Assembly: GCF_900188435.1 (NCBI RefSeq) | Contig: NZ_FYFA01000001.1 | Coordinates: forward strand, 2,322,309-2,386,308 | Source: Marinobacter sp. es.048 | GTDB lineage: Bacteria; Pseudomonadota; Gammaproteobacteria; Pseudomonadales; Oleiphilaceae | DNA: 64,000 bases | Reading direction: 5' to 3' | Shown: positions 51,730-60,916 of the stretch, piece after piece | Position numbering within the stretch: the first letter of the stretch is position 1 | Layout: every line of letters begins with the position of its first letter | Notes under the pieces: model-generated | Told to the model about the DNA's origin: nothing | Database searches by the model: none | Seen by the model: the letters and a program-made list of their open reading frames with translations, nothing else | Translations under genes and position numbers: made by a program

Positions 51730-53049
51730 ATGACTATGTATGAATCAAGCAAGCATAAGGTGGCTATATTTCTCGTGAGCGGTCTTTTTGCTCTTCCTTT
51801 TCATGTTCAAGCGGACCCTGTGGTGTCAGCGGTTGTTCTGCAAGACACAATGAATCGCATTTCAGTATTCGGGAAAGACTTTGGCAGCAAGAAGCAAGCC
51901 GCCCCCATACTCGTTGATCGTGTAGACATTGCCTACGAAAATGGACTAAAGAATAGTGTTTATTCTGACGTAGACGGTTCAGAAGCCGTGATTAGATCTA
52001 CAGATTCGAATGAGAGCCTATGGGAAAAATCAAGCTTGAACGTTCATGTGGATAGTACCCGCGTTAAGCGGCATCCTGCTTCGCGGTCACATTATTTTTT
52101 TGAAGGAGAGAACAACTTCCTAGGCTGGCCTAACGCCTACGGGGGCCTTGATACTCCGGCCGACAATCGGCAGCTGTATGTTTCCTGGTGGTACAAGCCA
52201 AAGGTCGACCCAGGCTCCTACTGGGCTTTTACGACTGAAACTCTCATCGGAACTTTTCAGGAGTCCGAGACGTTGCTTGTAGAGGGCGGTTATGAGGGTG
52301 TTTTTCTCGGTATCGACAGCGATGGTTTAATTAACGCTGGATTTTCGGGAGTGTCAAAACAGAGTCTTGTAGGTGCTCGAATTGAAGGTGAAAAATCTGG
52401 CGCAACGGTAACTTTTCCCACAGAGTTCCGGGGCGGCAGCGGCAGCGGCTTTGAGACTCCGGGCTCTCAGAAGTTCCTTAGGATCTGGGAGGACCCATAC
52501 GGTAAAGACGGTATTCGTTTCTCTTGGACACAGATGCACCAAACCGGTATGGGCGTTGTTAATTGGGACTCCCAACCACTCAAAGGAAACCAGTGGAATC
52601 ATCTTGAAGTAGAGCTCGACACGGTTACAGGTAGAGTTGCCCTGGCCATTAACGGGAACTTTTTTGGCGGCTTCGACTTTGATCCCGCCCGGGACGCTGA
52701 GGGTAAATGGAGCCCGACAGTTGCGGCGTTGGGCTTAAATGGAAAGGTTGGAAAGCTTCAAGAAGGTGAGATTGACGATATATACATAGACAGGTCGCTG
52801 CAACGAGTAATCATCGGCGACTCACCAGAGTACAGCAAGCTGACACAGTATGAGGTTCAAAGGCCGATTTCTTGGGAAGACGGTGAGATTGAATTGGCAC
52901 TGTTCCTTGGGGAGTTTGAGGATCGGGGAACGCTGGGTGGTCTCTATGTATATGTGTTTGATGATCAGGGTAATGTCAATCAGAAGGGGTATGAAATTTG
53001 TGAAGATTGTAAGGCTCCCCCATCCTCAACACCTCTCATAGTGGAGTAG
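51730..53049 (+). CDS. Secreted LamG/concanavalin-like protein of the EPS region
   Basis: The ATG at 51730 has GGAG seven bases upstream and opens a 439-residue protein with a signal peptide (KVAIFLVSGLFALPFHVQA). Residues 30-75 resemble an IPT/Ig-like 'VVSAVVLQDTMNRISVFGKDFG' fold. The centre is a jelly-roll-like domain (QLYVSWWYKPKVDPGSYW, GNQWNHLEVELDTVTGRVAL, GEIDDIYIDRSLQRVIIGD). It probably binds or modifies extracellular polysaccharide. No catalytic motif is evident. It is flanked by IS debris on the left. Confidence 0.7.
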   Translation: MTMYESSKHKVAIFLVSGLFALPFHVQADPVVSAVVLQDTMNRISVFGKDFGSKKQAAPILVDRVDIAYENGLKNSVYSDVDGSEAVIRSTDSNESLWEKSSLNVHVDSTRVKRHPASRSHYFFEGENNFLGWPNAYGGLDTPADNRQLYVSWWYKPKVDPGSYWAFTTETLIGTFQESETLLVEGGYEGVFLGIDSDGLINAGFSGVSKQSLVGARIEGEKSGATVTFPTEFRGGSGSGFETPGSQKFLRIWEDPYGKDGIRFSWTQMHQTGMGVVNWDSQPLKGNQWNHLEVELDTVTGRVALAINGNFFGGFDFDPARDAEGKWSPTVAALGLNGKVGKLQEGEIDDIYIDRSLQRVIIGDSPEYSKLTQYEVQRPISWEDGEIELALFLGEFEDRGTLGGLYVYVFDDQGNVNQKGYEICEDCKAPPSSTPLIVE

Positions 53050-53425
53050 TAACAGCCTACGCCTATTGGAATAGTTTTTGTTGAAGATGGCTTAAATAGT
53101 CAAAGCTATGATGTGTTGTAAGGGCCAGCGAAAGGGGGCTACACAAATTTACTCATATTCTGGGCGAAGAAATGATGGTCAGTCCGCATCTCTTAATCTA
53201 GCCGTTCTGAAACTCGCGGTGAGTTGGTTGCAATGCACAATTTGCAAACGAGGACCTGCTTTCCATTTTCGACTAGGCGAGAGTGCTACTGGCTGGAAGG
53301 TGGTAATCTAGAGGCCAGCGATATTTGGCAGCCTCGGGTTTGCTGGACACTGCCCATGGGCGATCTGTTATTTTGGGTTGAGAGTGGGTTTTAGCGCTAC
53401 GCATTAACAGCAGGATGCATAGTTG
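53050..53425. other. Spacer without a supported gene
   Basis: The only open frame of note (53108-53311) has no ribosome site, no recognisable motif and unusual codon use. I see no repeat or RNA. A promoter for the following glycosyltransferase set may lie here. Confidence 0.4.
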
Positions 53426-54562
53426 ATGTCACACCAGGAAGTTCCCCAGCCGATCCTTTTTGTTATAGACCATTTCCGTAATCCCAATGCCGGTACGGAA
53501 GGCCAGATGCTTAATCTTATTAAAGGGTTAGACAGAGCTAGGTTTGAGCCCATTCTTTTGGTGTTTCGTGATTCTGAGTATCTCCGGAAATATGGTTTCC
53601 CCTGTGACTATCATGTTCTGGGGCACACACGTTTATTCGCTCCTGTAACCTGGGCTGCATTGTGGAAGCTCGCCTGGAAGTTCAGAGCTTCCGAGATTCG
53701 CCTCGCCCATGTGTTTTTTAATGATCCCTCCGTCATTTGCCCTCCTATATTCCGGCTGAATGGTATAAAAACCATCATTTCCAGGCGCGACATGGGGTAT
53801 TGGTACACTCTGGCCTATCGCGTAATGCTCGCTATATCTGGGCGGTTTGTTTCCACTGTTATCACAAACAGTGATGCGGTGAAGCAGGTGACGATAAGGG
53901 CGGAACCGTTCGATCTATCACAGGTTCATGTGATTTATAATGGCTATGGTGCGGGCGAGACATTTTGTGAGGTGCCGGCTGACCTTACGGAGCTGCGCAC
54001 TAAGCATCTGAACGCCGTCTTCGTAGGGTTGGTCGCTAACATACGCCCAGTCAAGCGGATGGAAGATGCCGTTAAGGCGATTGGTCAGCTTCATCAAAGC
54101 GGCCACGATGTGCACCTCATATTGATCGGAGACGGGAGCCAGGCAAACCTCCGGTTACTGGCCTCGGAGCAGGGCGTAGCTGAAAGGGTTCATTTTCTCG
54201 GTCCAAGAGCGGACGTAAAAGCCTGCCTCAAGGCTCTGGATATTGGCCTGTTATGCTCAGAGTCTGAAGGGTTTTCGAATGCCATTGTTGAGTATATGCA
54301 GGCGGGATTACCGGTGGTTTGCAGTAATGTGGGCGGAAACCCGGAGGCGGTCGAGCATGGCGAAACCGGGTATCTGTATCCCTGCGGTGATGTTGCAGCA
54401 CTGGCGAGCCATCTGCGGAGGTTGAGTGACAGTGGTGAATTACGTCAGCGAATAGGCGACAATGCTTTTAGGTGTGCCAGGGAGCGTTTCAGTATGGAGA
54501 CTATGGTGGCAAAGCATCAGGAAATATATGACGGGCTTATCGGACCCGAGAGGAGCGGCTAA
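53426..54562 (+). CDS. Family-4 glycosyltransferase
   Basis: The ATG at 53426 gives 378 residues. PILFVIDHFRNPNAGTEGQML is the N-terminal acceptor-side loop, AVFVGLVANIRPVKRMEDAVKAI the hinge and LCSESEGFSNAIVEYMQAGLP the donor-site motif. A TAATG overlap joins it to the deacetylase-like gene, and that in turn overlaps the polymerase gene, so three genes form a unit. Confidence 0.92.
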   Translation: MSHQEVPQPILFVIDHFRNPNAGTEGQMLNLIKGLDRARFEPILLVFRDSEYLRKYGFPCDYHVLGHTRLFAPVTWAALWKLAWKFRASEIRLAHVFFNDPSVICPPIFRLNGIKTIISRRDMGYWYTLAYRVMLAISGRFVSTVITNSDAVKQVTIRAEPFDLSQVHVIYNGYGAGETFCEVPADLTELRTKHLNAVFVGLVANIRPVKRMEDAVKAIGQLHQSGHDVHLILIGDGSQANLRLLASEQGVAERVHFLGPRADVKACLKALDIGLLCSESEGFSNAIVEYMQAGLPVVCSNVGGNPEAVEHGETGYLYPCGDVAALASHLRRLSDSGELRQRIGDNAFRCARERFSMETMVAKHQEIYDGLIGPERSG

Positions 54563-55590
54563 TGGAGCTGTTGTCGAGATCAATCCGTAAGATTGGCCCG
54601 ATGGGTGGGTACCAATTTGCTCGGCAGATCTGTCGAAATCAGCCCCGTATCCTGATGTACCATCGTTTCTCAGACTCACCGGTAAAAGGCTGGGCAAGCT
54701 CTGAGTGTTTCGAGCAGCAGGTCAGGCATATTCGGGAACGCTACAACCCCTATTCCCTGGTCGGGCTGATGAAATATCATCGTGAACATGGCCGTATGCC
54801 TCCGCATGCGGTCGTGATTACGGTGGATGATGGCTACCGAGACTTCTATGAGCACGCCTTTCCCATTCTTCAACGCCATGGCGTTCCCGCAACCTTGTTT
54901 GCAACAACGGGCTTCATCGACAGACGGCTATGGCTATGGCCGGACAAGATTACCTGGATTCTGGACCAGCTCTCCCATGTCAGCCGGGAATTCACTATTG
55001 GTTCCTTCAAAGTGAGCGAAGGTGCCTTAAATGGTGAATCTCGAAGCGAGCTCTGGAAACGGTTGATTGCCCACGCCCTCTCGCTGCCAGACGAAGTGAA
55101 ACATGAATTCATATCCGGCCTGGCCTGCGCGCTGGGGCTTGTCTTTCCCGATGAAATACCGGAGTCTTTTGCACCATTATGCTGGAATGAGCTGAAGAGA
55201 ATGCAAGAAGCGCACATTGAGATTGGTGGGCATACGGTAACCCACCCATCTTTGGGGCGGGTCACTGAGGCTCAGGCAAGGGATGAAATATTCGGTTGCC
55301 GTGATGCATTGAATCAACATCTCGGGCAGCAGGACCGCACCTTCTGCTACCCCAACGGCCAACCGTCGGATTTTCAGCCTTTCCTGCCGGATCTCGTTCG
55401 AGAGGCTGGCTTCCTGGGAGCAGTAACGGCTTTCCCGGATGCCCAAGGTATCAGCGACAGGTATCTGATGCGTCGGCACGCCAGTGGAGATAATATGTTT
55501 CAGTTCCATAAGGCTGTTTCGGGCTTTGAGCTCTTGGGGCATCGTGTAAAAGGTGATCGAAAGTTTGAGCTGGAATTTTCACCGACATGA
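54562..55590 (+). CDS. Polysaccharide deacetylase family protein (NodB type)
   Basis: The 342-residue protein has the NodB motifs VVITVDDGYRDFYEHAFP (catalytic Asp pair), IEIGGHTVTHPSLGRV (His-x3-His metal site) and FCYPNGQPSDF. The N-terminus contains PRILMYHRFSD, typical of the single-domain deacetylases of capsule and LPS loci. It differs from the DUF3473 type at 40.7 kb. Presumed role is de-N- or O-acetylation of a repeat-unit sugar. Confidence 0.9.
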   Translation: MELLSRSIRKIGPMGGYQFARQICRNQPRILMYHRFSDSPVKGWASSECFEQQVRHIRERYNPYSLVGLMKYHREHGRMPPHAVVITVDDGYRDFYEHAFPILQRHGVPATLFATTGFIDRRLWLWPDKITWILDQLSHVSREFTIGSFKVSEGALNGESRSELWKRLIAHALSLPDEVKHEFISGLACALGLVFPDEIPESFAPLCWNELKRMQEAHIEIGGHTVTHPSLGRVTEAQARDEIFGCRDALNQHLGQQDRTFCYPNGQPSDFQPFLPDLVREAGFLGAVTAFPDAQGISDRYLMRRHASGDNMFQFHKAVSGFELLGHRVKGDRKFELEFSPT

Positions 55591-56801
55591 AACAGGAAAT
55601 GATGGTTTCTGTTCAGGATGAAAAGCGGAGCGCCCTTACAAAACTGGATGCAACGGTCGTAAACCAGTTCAGCTTTGTTCTGTATCTGTATTTTATCCTC
55701 GATTTCTTTCTTCGCTTCTCTGTTCGGATTCCTGGCTACGCTGTGATCCGACCAACATTAGCGGCCGTCGTCGCCATCAGTCTTCTACTGTTTTTGCAGC
55801 GTGACAAGCTAAAAGGCCGCTTCCAGGATCCGATTTTCAAAGCAATTTTTGTGCTATTCGGTTATCTCGTTATCAGCCTGCCATTGGTGGAATGGCCCGG
55901 GAGTGTCGTTCGCACAAACATTGATCCCTTCGTCAAAGCCGTTGCTTTTCTTTTCTTCACTGCCTTGATTATTGACACGGATAAGAGACTGAAATGGTTT
56001 ATCGGAGTGTTTGTTTTCTGCCAGGTGTTTCGTGTGTTGGAACCGCTGTATCTCCATATTACACAAGGTTACTGGGGGAGCTCCACTCATCTGGGTGGGG
56101 GAGAATTTGCGGCTCGACTCGCCGGGGCTCCGGCGGATGTGATCAACCCAAACGAGTTGGGTTTTGTGATCGTTACTGCCATTCCGTTCCTTCACTATCT
56201 GCTGTGGCCTTCAGGCCGGAAATCTAAACTGTTGTACCTGGCCATTATGCCAGCGATGTTGTACGCACTGATTCTCACCATGTCCAGGGGAGCGTTTATT
56301 GCGCTATTGGTTGTTGCGTTTCTGGTGTTTAAAGAATCAAGGCATAAAATGAAGCTGATTTTTTTGGCTGTGGTTATTGTTGTAGGTGCTTTGAGCGTAA
56401 TGACACCTATTCAGAAAGATCGGTATTTGTCCCTGGTTGATAGCGATACCGCAGGGGCTGCGACTGCGGAAGGGCGTCTTAAAGGAATGGTGGGGGAGTT
56501 CAAGCTGGGCCTTACGCGGCCTGTTGTGGGTCATGGTCTTGGAACGACACCTGAAGCCAAAGCTAACAAATTGGGAAGACAGAGAGCCAGCCATAACCTT
56601 TATGCTGAGTTGATTATTGAGTTGGGACTGATCGGCTTTGCGATTTTTCTAAATTTTCTTTACCGGATTACCCGTAAGCTTTCCGTCGTTCGGTCGCAAT
56701 TTGCGGCCTTGAACAGAAGGGACCAATCTTATTACTCGCGGTTGAATAAGTGCCTTATTGCGGTGTTTTGGATGTATGCGGTTTACAGTCTGAACTATTG
56801 A
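55587..56801 (+). pseudogene. O-antigen ligase/Wzy polymerase, 5' part, cut by IS
   Basis: The 404 codons encode a protein with about ten membrane helices and the Wzy_C/RfaL-type large loop (GLTRPVVGHGLGTTPEAKANKLG, ASHNLYAELIIELGLIG). The frame ends in the IS: the last sense codon is the TAT of the CTAT target duplication, and the TGA stop is the first three bases of the IS. About 54 C-terminal residues, including the last helix and cytoplasmic tail, lie beyond the IS at 58038-58202 in a compatible frame. The truncated product may be inactive, or partly active. Confidence 0.88.
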
Positions 56802-56875
56802 CCCTACCCCAGAATTTAGGTCCATTTAAAACTGGAAAATCCGGCATGATAGAGCCTTGAGCAGGAGATCATGCC

Positions 56876-57142
56876 ATGAAGCGATCCCGTTACACCGAAG
56901 AGCAGATTGCCTTCGCCCTGAAGCAAGCCGAGCTGGGTACGCCGGTCCCGGAAGTCTGTCGGAAAATGGGCGTCTCGGATGCCACGTTCTACAACTGGCG
57001 CAAGAAGTATGGCGGCCTGGGGCCATCCGAGCTGAAGCGACTCAAGCAGCTGGAGGAGGAGAATCATCGCCTTAAGAAGCTGGTAGCGGACCTAAGCCTG
57101 GACAAGGCCATGCTTCAGGACGTGGTGGCAAAAAAGCTCTGA
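56876..57142 (+). CDS. IS407-group transposase OrfA
   Basis: The 88-residue helix-turn-helix protein (RYTEEQIAFALKQAELG, VCRKMGVSDATFYNWRKKYGG) ends with a leucine zipper. The A-AAA-AAG heptamer at 57130-57136 just before its stop is a -1 frameshift site joining it to OrfB. Confidence 0.95.
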   Translation: MKRSRYTEEQIAFALKQAELGTPVPEVCRKMGVSDATFYNWRKKYGGLGPSELKRLKQLEEENHRLKKLVADLSLDKAMLQDVVAKKL

Positions 57143-57165
57143 GACCGCCTCGTAAACGCCAACTG

Positions 57166-58017
57166 GTGGCTGACCTACAAAAGCGATATGGGGTCAGCGA
57201 ACGCCAAGCGTGCGCGGTCTTGCAGTTTTCCAGGGCGTCTAATCGCTATCAATCGGTGGCGAGGGACTCGTCGGCGCTGTCGATGAGGATCCGTGAGATC
57301 ACGCTCACGCGGCTTCACTACGGTTACCGGCGTGTGCACGTCCAGCTGCAACGGGAGGGTTGGCGTGATAATCACAAACGGGTTTACCGGTTATATCGGG
57401 ACCAGGGGTTGTCACTTCGCCTCAAGCGTCCGAAGCGTAACAAGGCCGCCAAGAACCGACAGCCGCTACAGCAGGCCAACCATCCCAATCACATCTGGGG
57501 CATGGATTTTGTCTCAGACGCGCTGTTTGATGGTCGACGTCTGCGTCTCCTGACGATCATTGATCTGTTCACCAGGGAGTGCCTCGGCATTGTGGTTGGG
57601 CAGAGCCTGAAGGGCCACGATGTTCAGGAAGCCCTGACGGCGATTGCGCGCTTCCGGGGCAACCCGGAGGTGCTAAAGACCGACAACGGTTCGGAGTTTG
57701 CCGGCAAGGTCATGGATCGCTGGGCCTATGAGCGAAACATTGAAATCGACTTCTCACGGCCCGGGAAGCCTACCGACAACGCAACGGTAGAATCGTTCAA
57801 TGGACGACTCCGGCAGGAATGTCTGAATGAAAATTGGTTCTTGTCACTGGCCGACGCCATGGAGAAAATCGAAGCATGGAGGACTTTCTATAACCAAGTC
57901 AGACCCCATTCCGCATTGGAGTGGTGCACGCCCTCGGACTACGCCAGAAAACATGCGGTTTCACGAAGAAAACAGAAGCAACTGGAGCCGGATTTTTCCA
58001 ACTCTGGGTGGACCTAA
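57166..58017 (+). CDS. IS407-group transposase OrfB (DDE)
   Basis: The 283-residue integrase-core protein has catalytic residues in WGMDFVSDAL, LKTDNGSEFAG and ATVESFNGRLRQECLNENWF. It is normally made as an OrfAB fusion by -1 slippage; the frame is open upstream to the heptamer (ALRPPRKRQLVADLQKRYG). Confidence 0.95.
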   Translation: MADLQKRYGVSERQACAVLQFSRASNRYQSVARDSSALSMRIREITLTRLHYGYRRVHVQLQREGWRDNHKRVYRLYRDQGLSLRLKRPKRNKAAKNRQPLQQANHPNHIWGMDFVSDALFDGRRLRLLTIIDLFTRECLGIVVGQSLKGHDVQEALTAIARFRGNPEVLKTDNGSEFAGKVMDRWAYERNIEIDFSRPGKPTDNATVESFNGRLRQECLNENWFLSLADAMEKIEAWRTFYNQVRPHSALEWCTPSDYARKHAVSRRKQKQLEPDFSNSGWT

Positions 58018-58037
58018 TTCGGGGTCAGGGTCACTAT

Positions 58038-58202
58038 TGGGGGTTGTCTCAGTACTACTGGTATCTTTTGGGGGGCTTGGTGATTGCGTTTGGGCGTCTC
58101 GTTGGACAGGAATTGCCTTCAACCAGTGATACAAAGTCACAAAACGACCAATCGAAAAAGTCCAGTTCCAGTTATACCTTAGCCGACCGTTTACGAAGAT
58201 AA
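58038..58202 (+). pseudogene. 3' part of the interrupted Wzy/ligase gene
   Basis: The frame WGLSQYYWYLLGGLVIAFGRLVGQ... to ...YTLADRLRR continues the polymerase gene in register once the IS and one target copy are removed, restoring about 458 residues. It supplies the last membrane helix and a polar tail. Confidence 0.85.
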
Positions 58203-58346
58203 GGTCTTGCTGTCTTGTGATACATTGTGGGTTTTAACGAGCCAGAACCCGCTTCAAAATCTCGTGTGTAGCCAAGAAAAAATGGCTTTTAGATGTTAAA
58301 TTATTTATCGAAATTTTAGACTAACCAACCGATAGCAGGTCGAAAA

Positions 58347-59240
58347 ATGGACGGTTCAGGGAAGACATTAGTTTCCGTGGTTGTGCCGGCATTCAACCGA
58401 GTTGAGTATATTAGAGAAACGGTGGAATCGGTGCTTTCGCAGGACTATCCGCGGGTGGAGCTTATCGTCGTTGATGACGGTTCTACAGATGGAACGTACG
58501 AGATTCTTCTTGAATATGCGGAGAAGGGAGATCTGAAGCTTTTAACCCATCCAAACCGCGCTAATCGAGGGCAATCAGTCGCATTGAATCGGGCGCTTGA
58601 GAATGCGTCCGGTGAACTTATAGCCATACTTGATAGCGATGACATTTTCTTGCCAGGCAAGCTCCGCGCTCAGGTGGATTATCTTCAGGCTCACCCAGAG
58701 GTTGGGCTTGTTTATGGTATGGGTGAAGCGGTAGATGAAAAGGGGCGGTGGCTCTATAACATTCATTCGCCGAATCATATTGAGCCGAATGACCCAAATA
58801 CGGTGTTGCTGGATTGTTATTTTTCTTTGCCGGTGAACGCTTTGGTGCGCCGATCTATCTATGAGCAGGTTGGTGGTTTCGAGGAAGGGTTTCGGGCCGC
58901 TCAAGATCATGACATGTTGATCAGGATCGCTGAAAAAACCAGGTTCGCATTTATTCCGGTCAAGGTTTTTCAGTATCGCCGCCATGGTGATTCGATTAGC
59001 CATAAAGGCCTGCGGAAACGCTGGGAGAATGGTTTCGAGATTCTTCGCCGTGCTCAGGCTCGCTATTCTTACAATACATCTACCATTCGAAAGCGGCGCG
59101 CGTTACTTAATTATCGAATGGCGCAGGTGTGCTGGCGTGAGAACAGGAGTTTTGCTGCGATCGGGCATTTGCTTAGATCAGGAGCGCTCGATCCGGTCCG
59201 CGCACTGAAGGTGCTTACCGGTAAGGAAAAGGTTAGGTAA
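58347..59240 (+). CDS. Family-2 glycosyltransferase
   Basis: The 297-residue soluble GT-A enzyme has VSVVVPAFNRVEYIRETVESVL, ELIVVDDGSTDGTYEI, the DxD-type LIAILDSDDIFLPGKL and a late DHDMLIRIAEKTRFAFIPVKVF segment. The C-terminal 50 residues (YRMAQVCWRENRSFAAIGHLLRS) recur as a fragment at 62.0 kb. It probably extends the EPS repeat. Confidence 0.92.
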   Translation: MDGSGKTLVSVVVPAFNRVEYIRETVESVLSQDYPRVELIVVDDGSTDGTYEILLEYAEKGDLKLLTHPNRANRGQSVALNRALENASGELIAILDSDDIFLPGKLRAQVDYLQAHPEVGLVYGMGEAVDEKGRWLYNIHSPNHIEPNDPNTVLLDCYFSLPVNALVRRSIYEQVGGFEEGFRAAQDHDMLIRIAEKTRFAFIPVKVFQYRRHGDSISHKGLRKRWENGFEILRRAQARYSYNTSTIRKRRALLNYRMAQVCWRENRSFAAIGHLLRSGALDPVRALKVLTGKEKVR

Positions 59241-59623
59241 GGAATCGGTCCCTATAACGCTTTGAAGTTACGCGCAGTAATGAACGGAGTTACGGGGCAA
59301 TGAAGGTTTTGGTGACTGCTTTGAAGCCCGGGAGGCGGCACAGGTACTTTTTTCCGTTGTGTGTACGGTCAGCCAGTCTTTGAGGGCAATAGCTTTACCC
59401 CCAGCTCCTGATATCAAGAAAGAAACTGGAGTGCCAGCTGATGTTCCATTGCTCGGTTTTTTTGGGTGCTTCATGAGTCCCAAGAGGACCCAACTCCTGA
59501 TGGATGCTATGGATGCTATTCAAAGGCGACTGAAAGTAAGTCCTATTGACCCTACCCCAGAATTTAGGTCCATTTAAAACTGGAAAATCCGGCATGATAG
59601 AGCCTTGAGCAGGAGATCATGCC

Positions 59624-59890
59624 ATGAAGCGATCCCGTTACACCGAAGAGCAGATTGCCTTCGCCCTGAAGCAAGCCGAGCTGGGTACGCCGGTCCCGGA
59701 AGTCTGTCGGAAAATGGGCGTCTCGGATGCCACGTTCTACAACTGGCGCAAGAAGTATGGCGGCCTGGGGCCATCCGAGCTGAAGCGACTCAAGCAGCTG
59801 GAGGAGGAGAATCATCGCCTTAAGAAGCTGGTAGCGGACCTAAGCCTGGACAAGGCCATGCTTCAGGACGTGGTGGCAAAAAAGCTCTGA
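59624..59890 (+). CDS. IS407-group transposase OrfA (copy B)
   Basis: Identical to the OrfA of copy A, with the slippery A-AAA-AAG run at 59878-59884. Confidence 0.95.
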   Translation: MKRSRYTEEQIAFALKQAELGTPVPEVCRKMGVSDATFYNWRKKYGGLGPSELKRLKQLEEENHRLKKLVADLSLDKAMLQDVVAKKL

Positions 59891-59913
59891 GACCGCCTCG
59901 TAAACGCCAACTG

Positions 59914-60765
59914 GTGGCTGACCTACAAAAGCGATATGGGGTCAGCGAACGCCAAGCGTGCGCGGTCTTGCAGTTTTCCAGGGCGTCTAATCGCTATCAA
60001 TCGGTGGCGAGGGACTCGTCGGCGCTGTCGATGAGGATCCGTGAGATCACGCTCACGCGGCTTCACTACGGTTACCGGCGTGTGCACGTCCAGCTGCAAC
60101 GGGAGGGTTGGCGTGATAATCACAAACGGGTTTACCGGTTATATCGGGACCAGGGGTTGTCACTTCGCCTCAAGCGTCCGAAGCGTAACAAGGCCGCCAA
60201 GAACCGACAGCCGCTACAGCAGGCCAACCATCCCAATCACATCTGGGGCATGGATTTTGTCTCAGACGCGCTGTTTGATGGTCGACGTCTGCGTCTCCTG
60301 ACGATCATTGATCTGTTCACCAGGGAGTGCCTCGGCATTGTGGTTGGGCAGAGCCTGAAGGGCCACGATGTTCAGGAAGCCCTGACGGCGATTGCGCGCT
60401 TCCGGGGCAACCCGGAGGTGCTAAAGACCGACAACGGTTCGGAGTTTGCCGGCAAGGTCATGGATCGCTGGGCCTATGAGCGAAACATTGAAATCGACTT
60501 CTCACGGCCCGGGAAGCCTACCGACAACGCAACGGTAGAATCGTTCAATGGACGACTCCGGCAGGAATGTCTGAATGAAAATTGGTTCTTGTCACTGGCC
60601 GACGCCATGGAGAAAATCGAAGCATGGAGGACTTTCTATAACCAAGTCAGACCCCATTCCGCATTGGAGTGGTGCACGCCCTCGGACTACGCCAGAAAAC
60701 ATGCGGTTTCACGAAGAAAACAGAAGCAACTGGAGCCGGATTTTTCCAACTCTGGGTGGACCTAA
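59914..60765 (+). CDS. IS407-group transposase OrfB (copy B)
   Basis: Identical to the OrfB of copy A; DDE residues intact, so copy B can in principle supply active transposase. Confidence 0.95.
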   Translation: MADLQKRYGVSERQACAVLQFSRASNRYQSVARDSSALSMRIREITLTRLHYGYRRVHVQLQREGWRDNHKRVYRLYRDQGLSLRLKRPKRNKAAKNRQPLQQANHPNHIWGMDFVSDALFDGRRLRLLTIIDLFTRECLGIVVGQSLKGHDVQEALTAIARFRGNPEVLKTDNGSEFAGKVMDRWAYERNIEIDFSRPGKPTDNATVESFNGRLRQECLNENWFLSLADAMEKIEAWRTFYNQVRPHSALEWCTPSDYARKHAVSRRKQKQLEPDFSNSGWT

Positions 60766-60831
60766 TTCGGGGTCAGGGTCAGGAGCCGGATTTTTCCAAC
60801 TCTGGGTGGACCTAATTCGGGGTCAGGGTCA
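60732..60831 (+). repeat. 50-bp tandem duplication of the IS right terminus
   Basis: Units 60732-60781 and 60782-60831 are identical (GGAGCCGGATTTTTCC...GGGTCA). The outer unit adjoins the target site. Confidence 0.93.
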
Positions 60832-60916
60832 TATGCCTCATGTAGTCATGTTTGGCTGGCGCGGTTCAGCTTCCTGACTATGTGCTTGACCGCGCAGATA
60901 AACGAGGGAAAAGCCT

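Larger units (their letters stand above)
56799..58033 (+). mobile_element. IS407-group (IS3 family) insertion sequence, copy A
   Basis: The 1,235-bp element begins TGACCCTACCCCAGAA and ends GGGGTCAGGGTCA. It is flanked by the 4-bp duplication CTAT (56795-56798 and 58034-58037), as expected for the IS407 group. It appears identical to the copy at 59547, implying very recent movement. Confidence 0.95.
59547..60831 (+). mobile_element. IS407-group insertion sequence, copy B, with a duplicated right end
   Basis: The 1,235-bp core (59547-60781) is the same as copy A. Its last 50 bases are repeated once more at 60782-60831. The flanks are TAT on both sides (59544-59546 and 60832-60834), one base less than the usual 4-bp duplication, probably lost during the terminal rearrangement. 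It interrupts the GT4 pseudogene. Confidence 0.93.
59300..60875 (+). pseudogene. Degraded duplicate of the GT4 gene at 62.2 kb, split by IS copy B
   Basis: From ATG at 59300 the DNA follows the start of the intact gene at 62217 (shared ACTTTTTTCCG, TTTGAGGGC.ATAGCTTTACC). It then loses about 430 bases and resumes at DIKKE. IS copy B follows at 59547, and the remaining piece TATGCCTCATGTAGTCATG (60832-60850) matches 62894 onward, after which homology ends. It cannot encode a functional enzyme. Confidence 0.85.

Noticed and set aside
53108..53311. 67-codon plus-strand frame between the secreted protein and GT4 genes
   Set aside because: No ribosome site, unusual residue composition (many Cys/Ser/Arg) and no similarity I can recognise.
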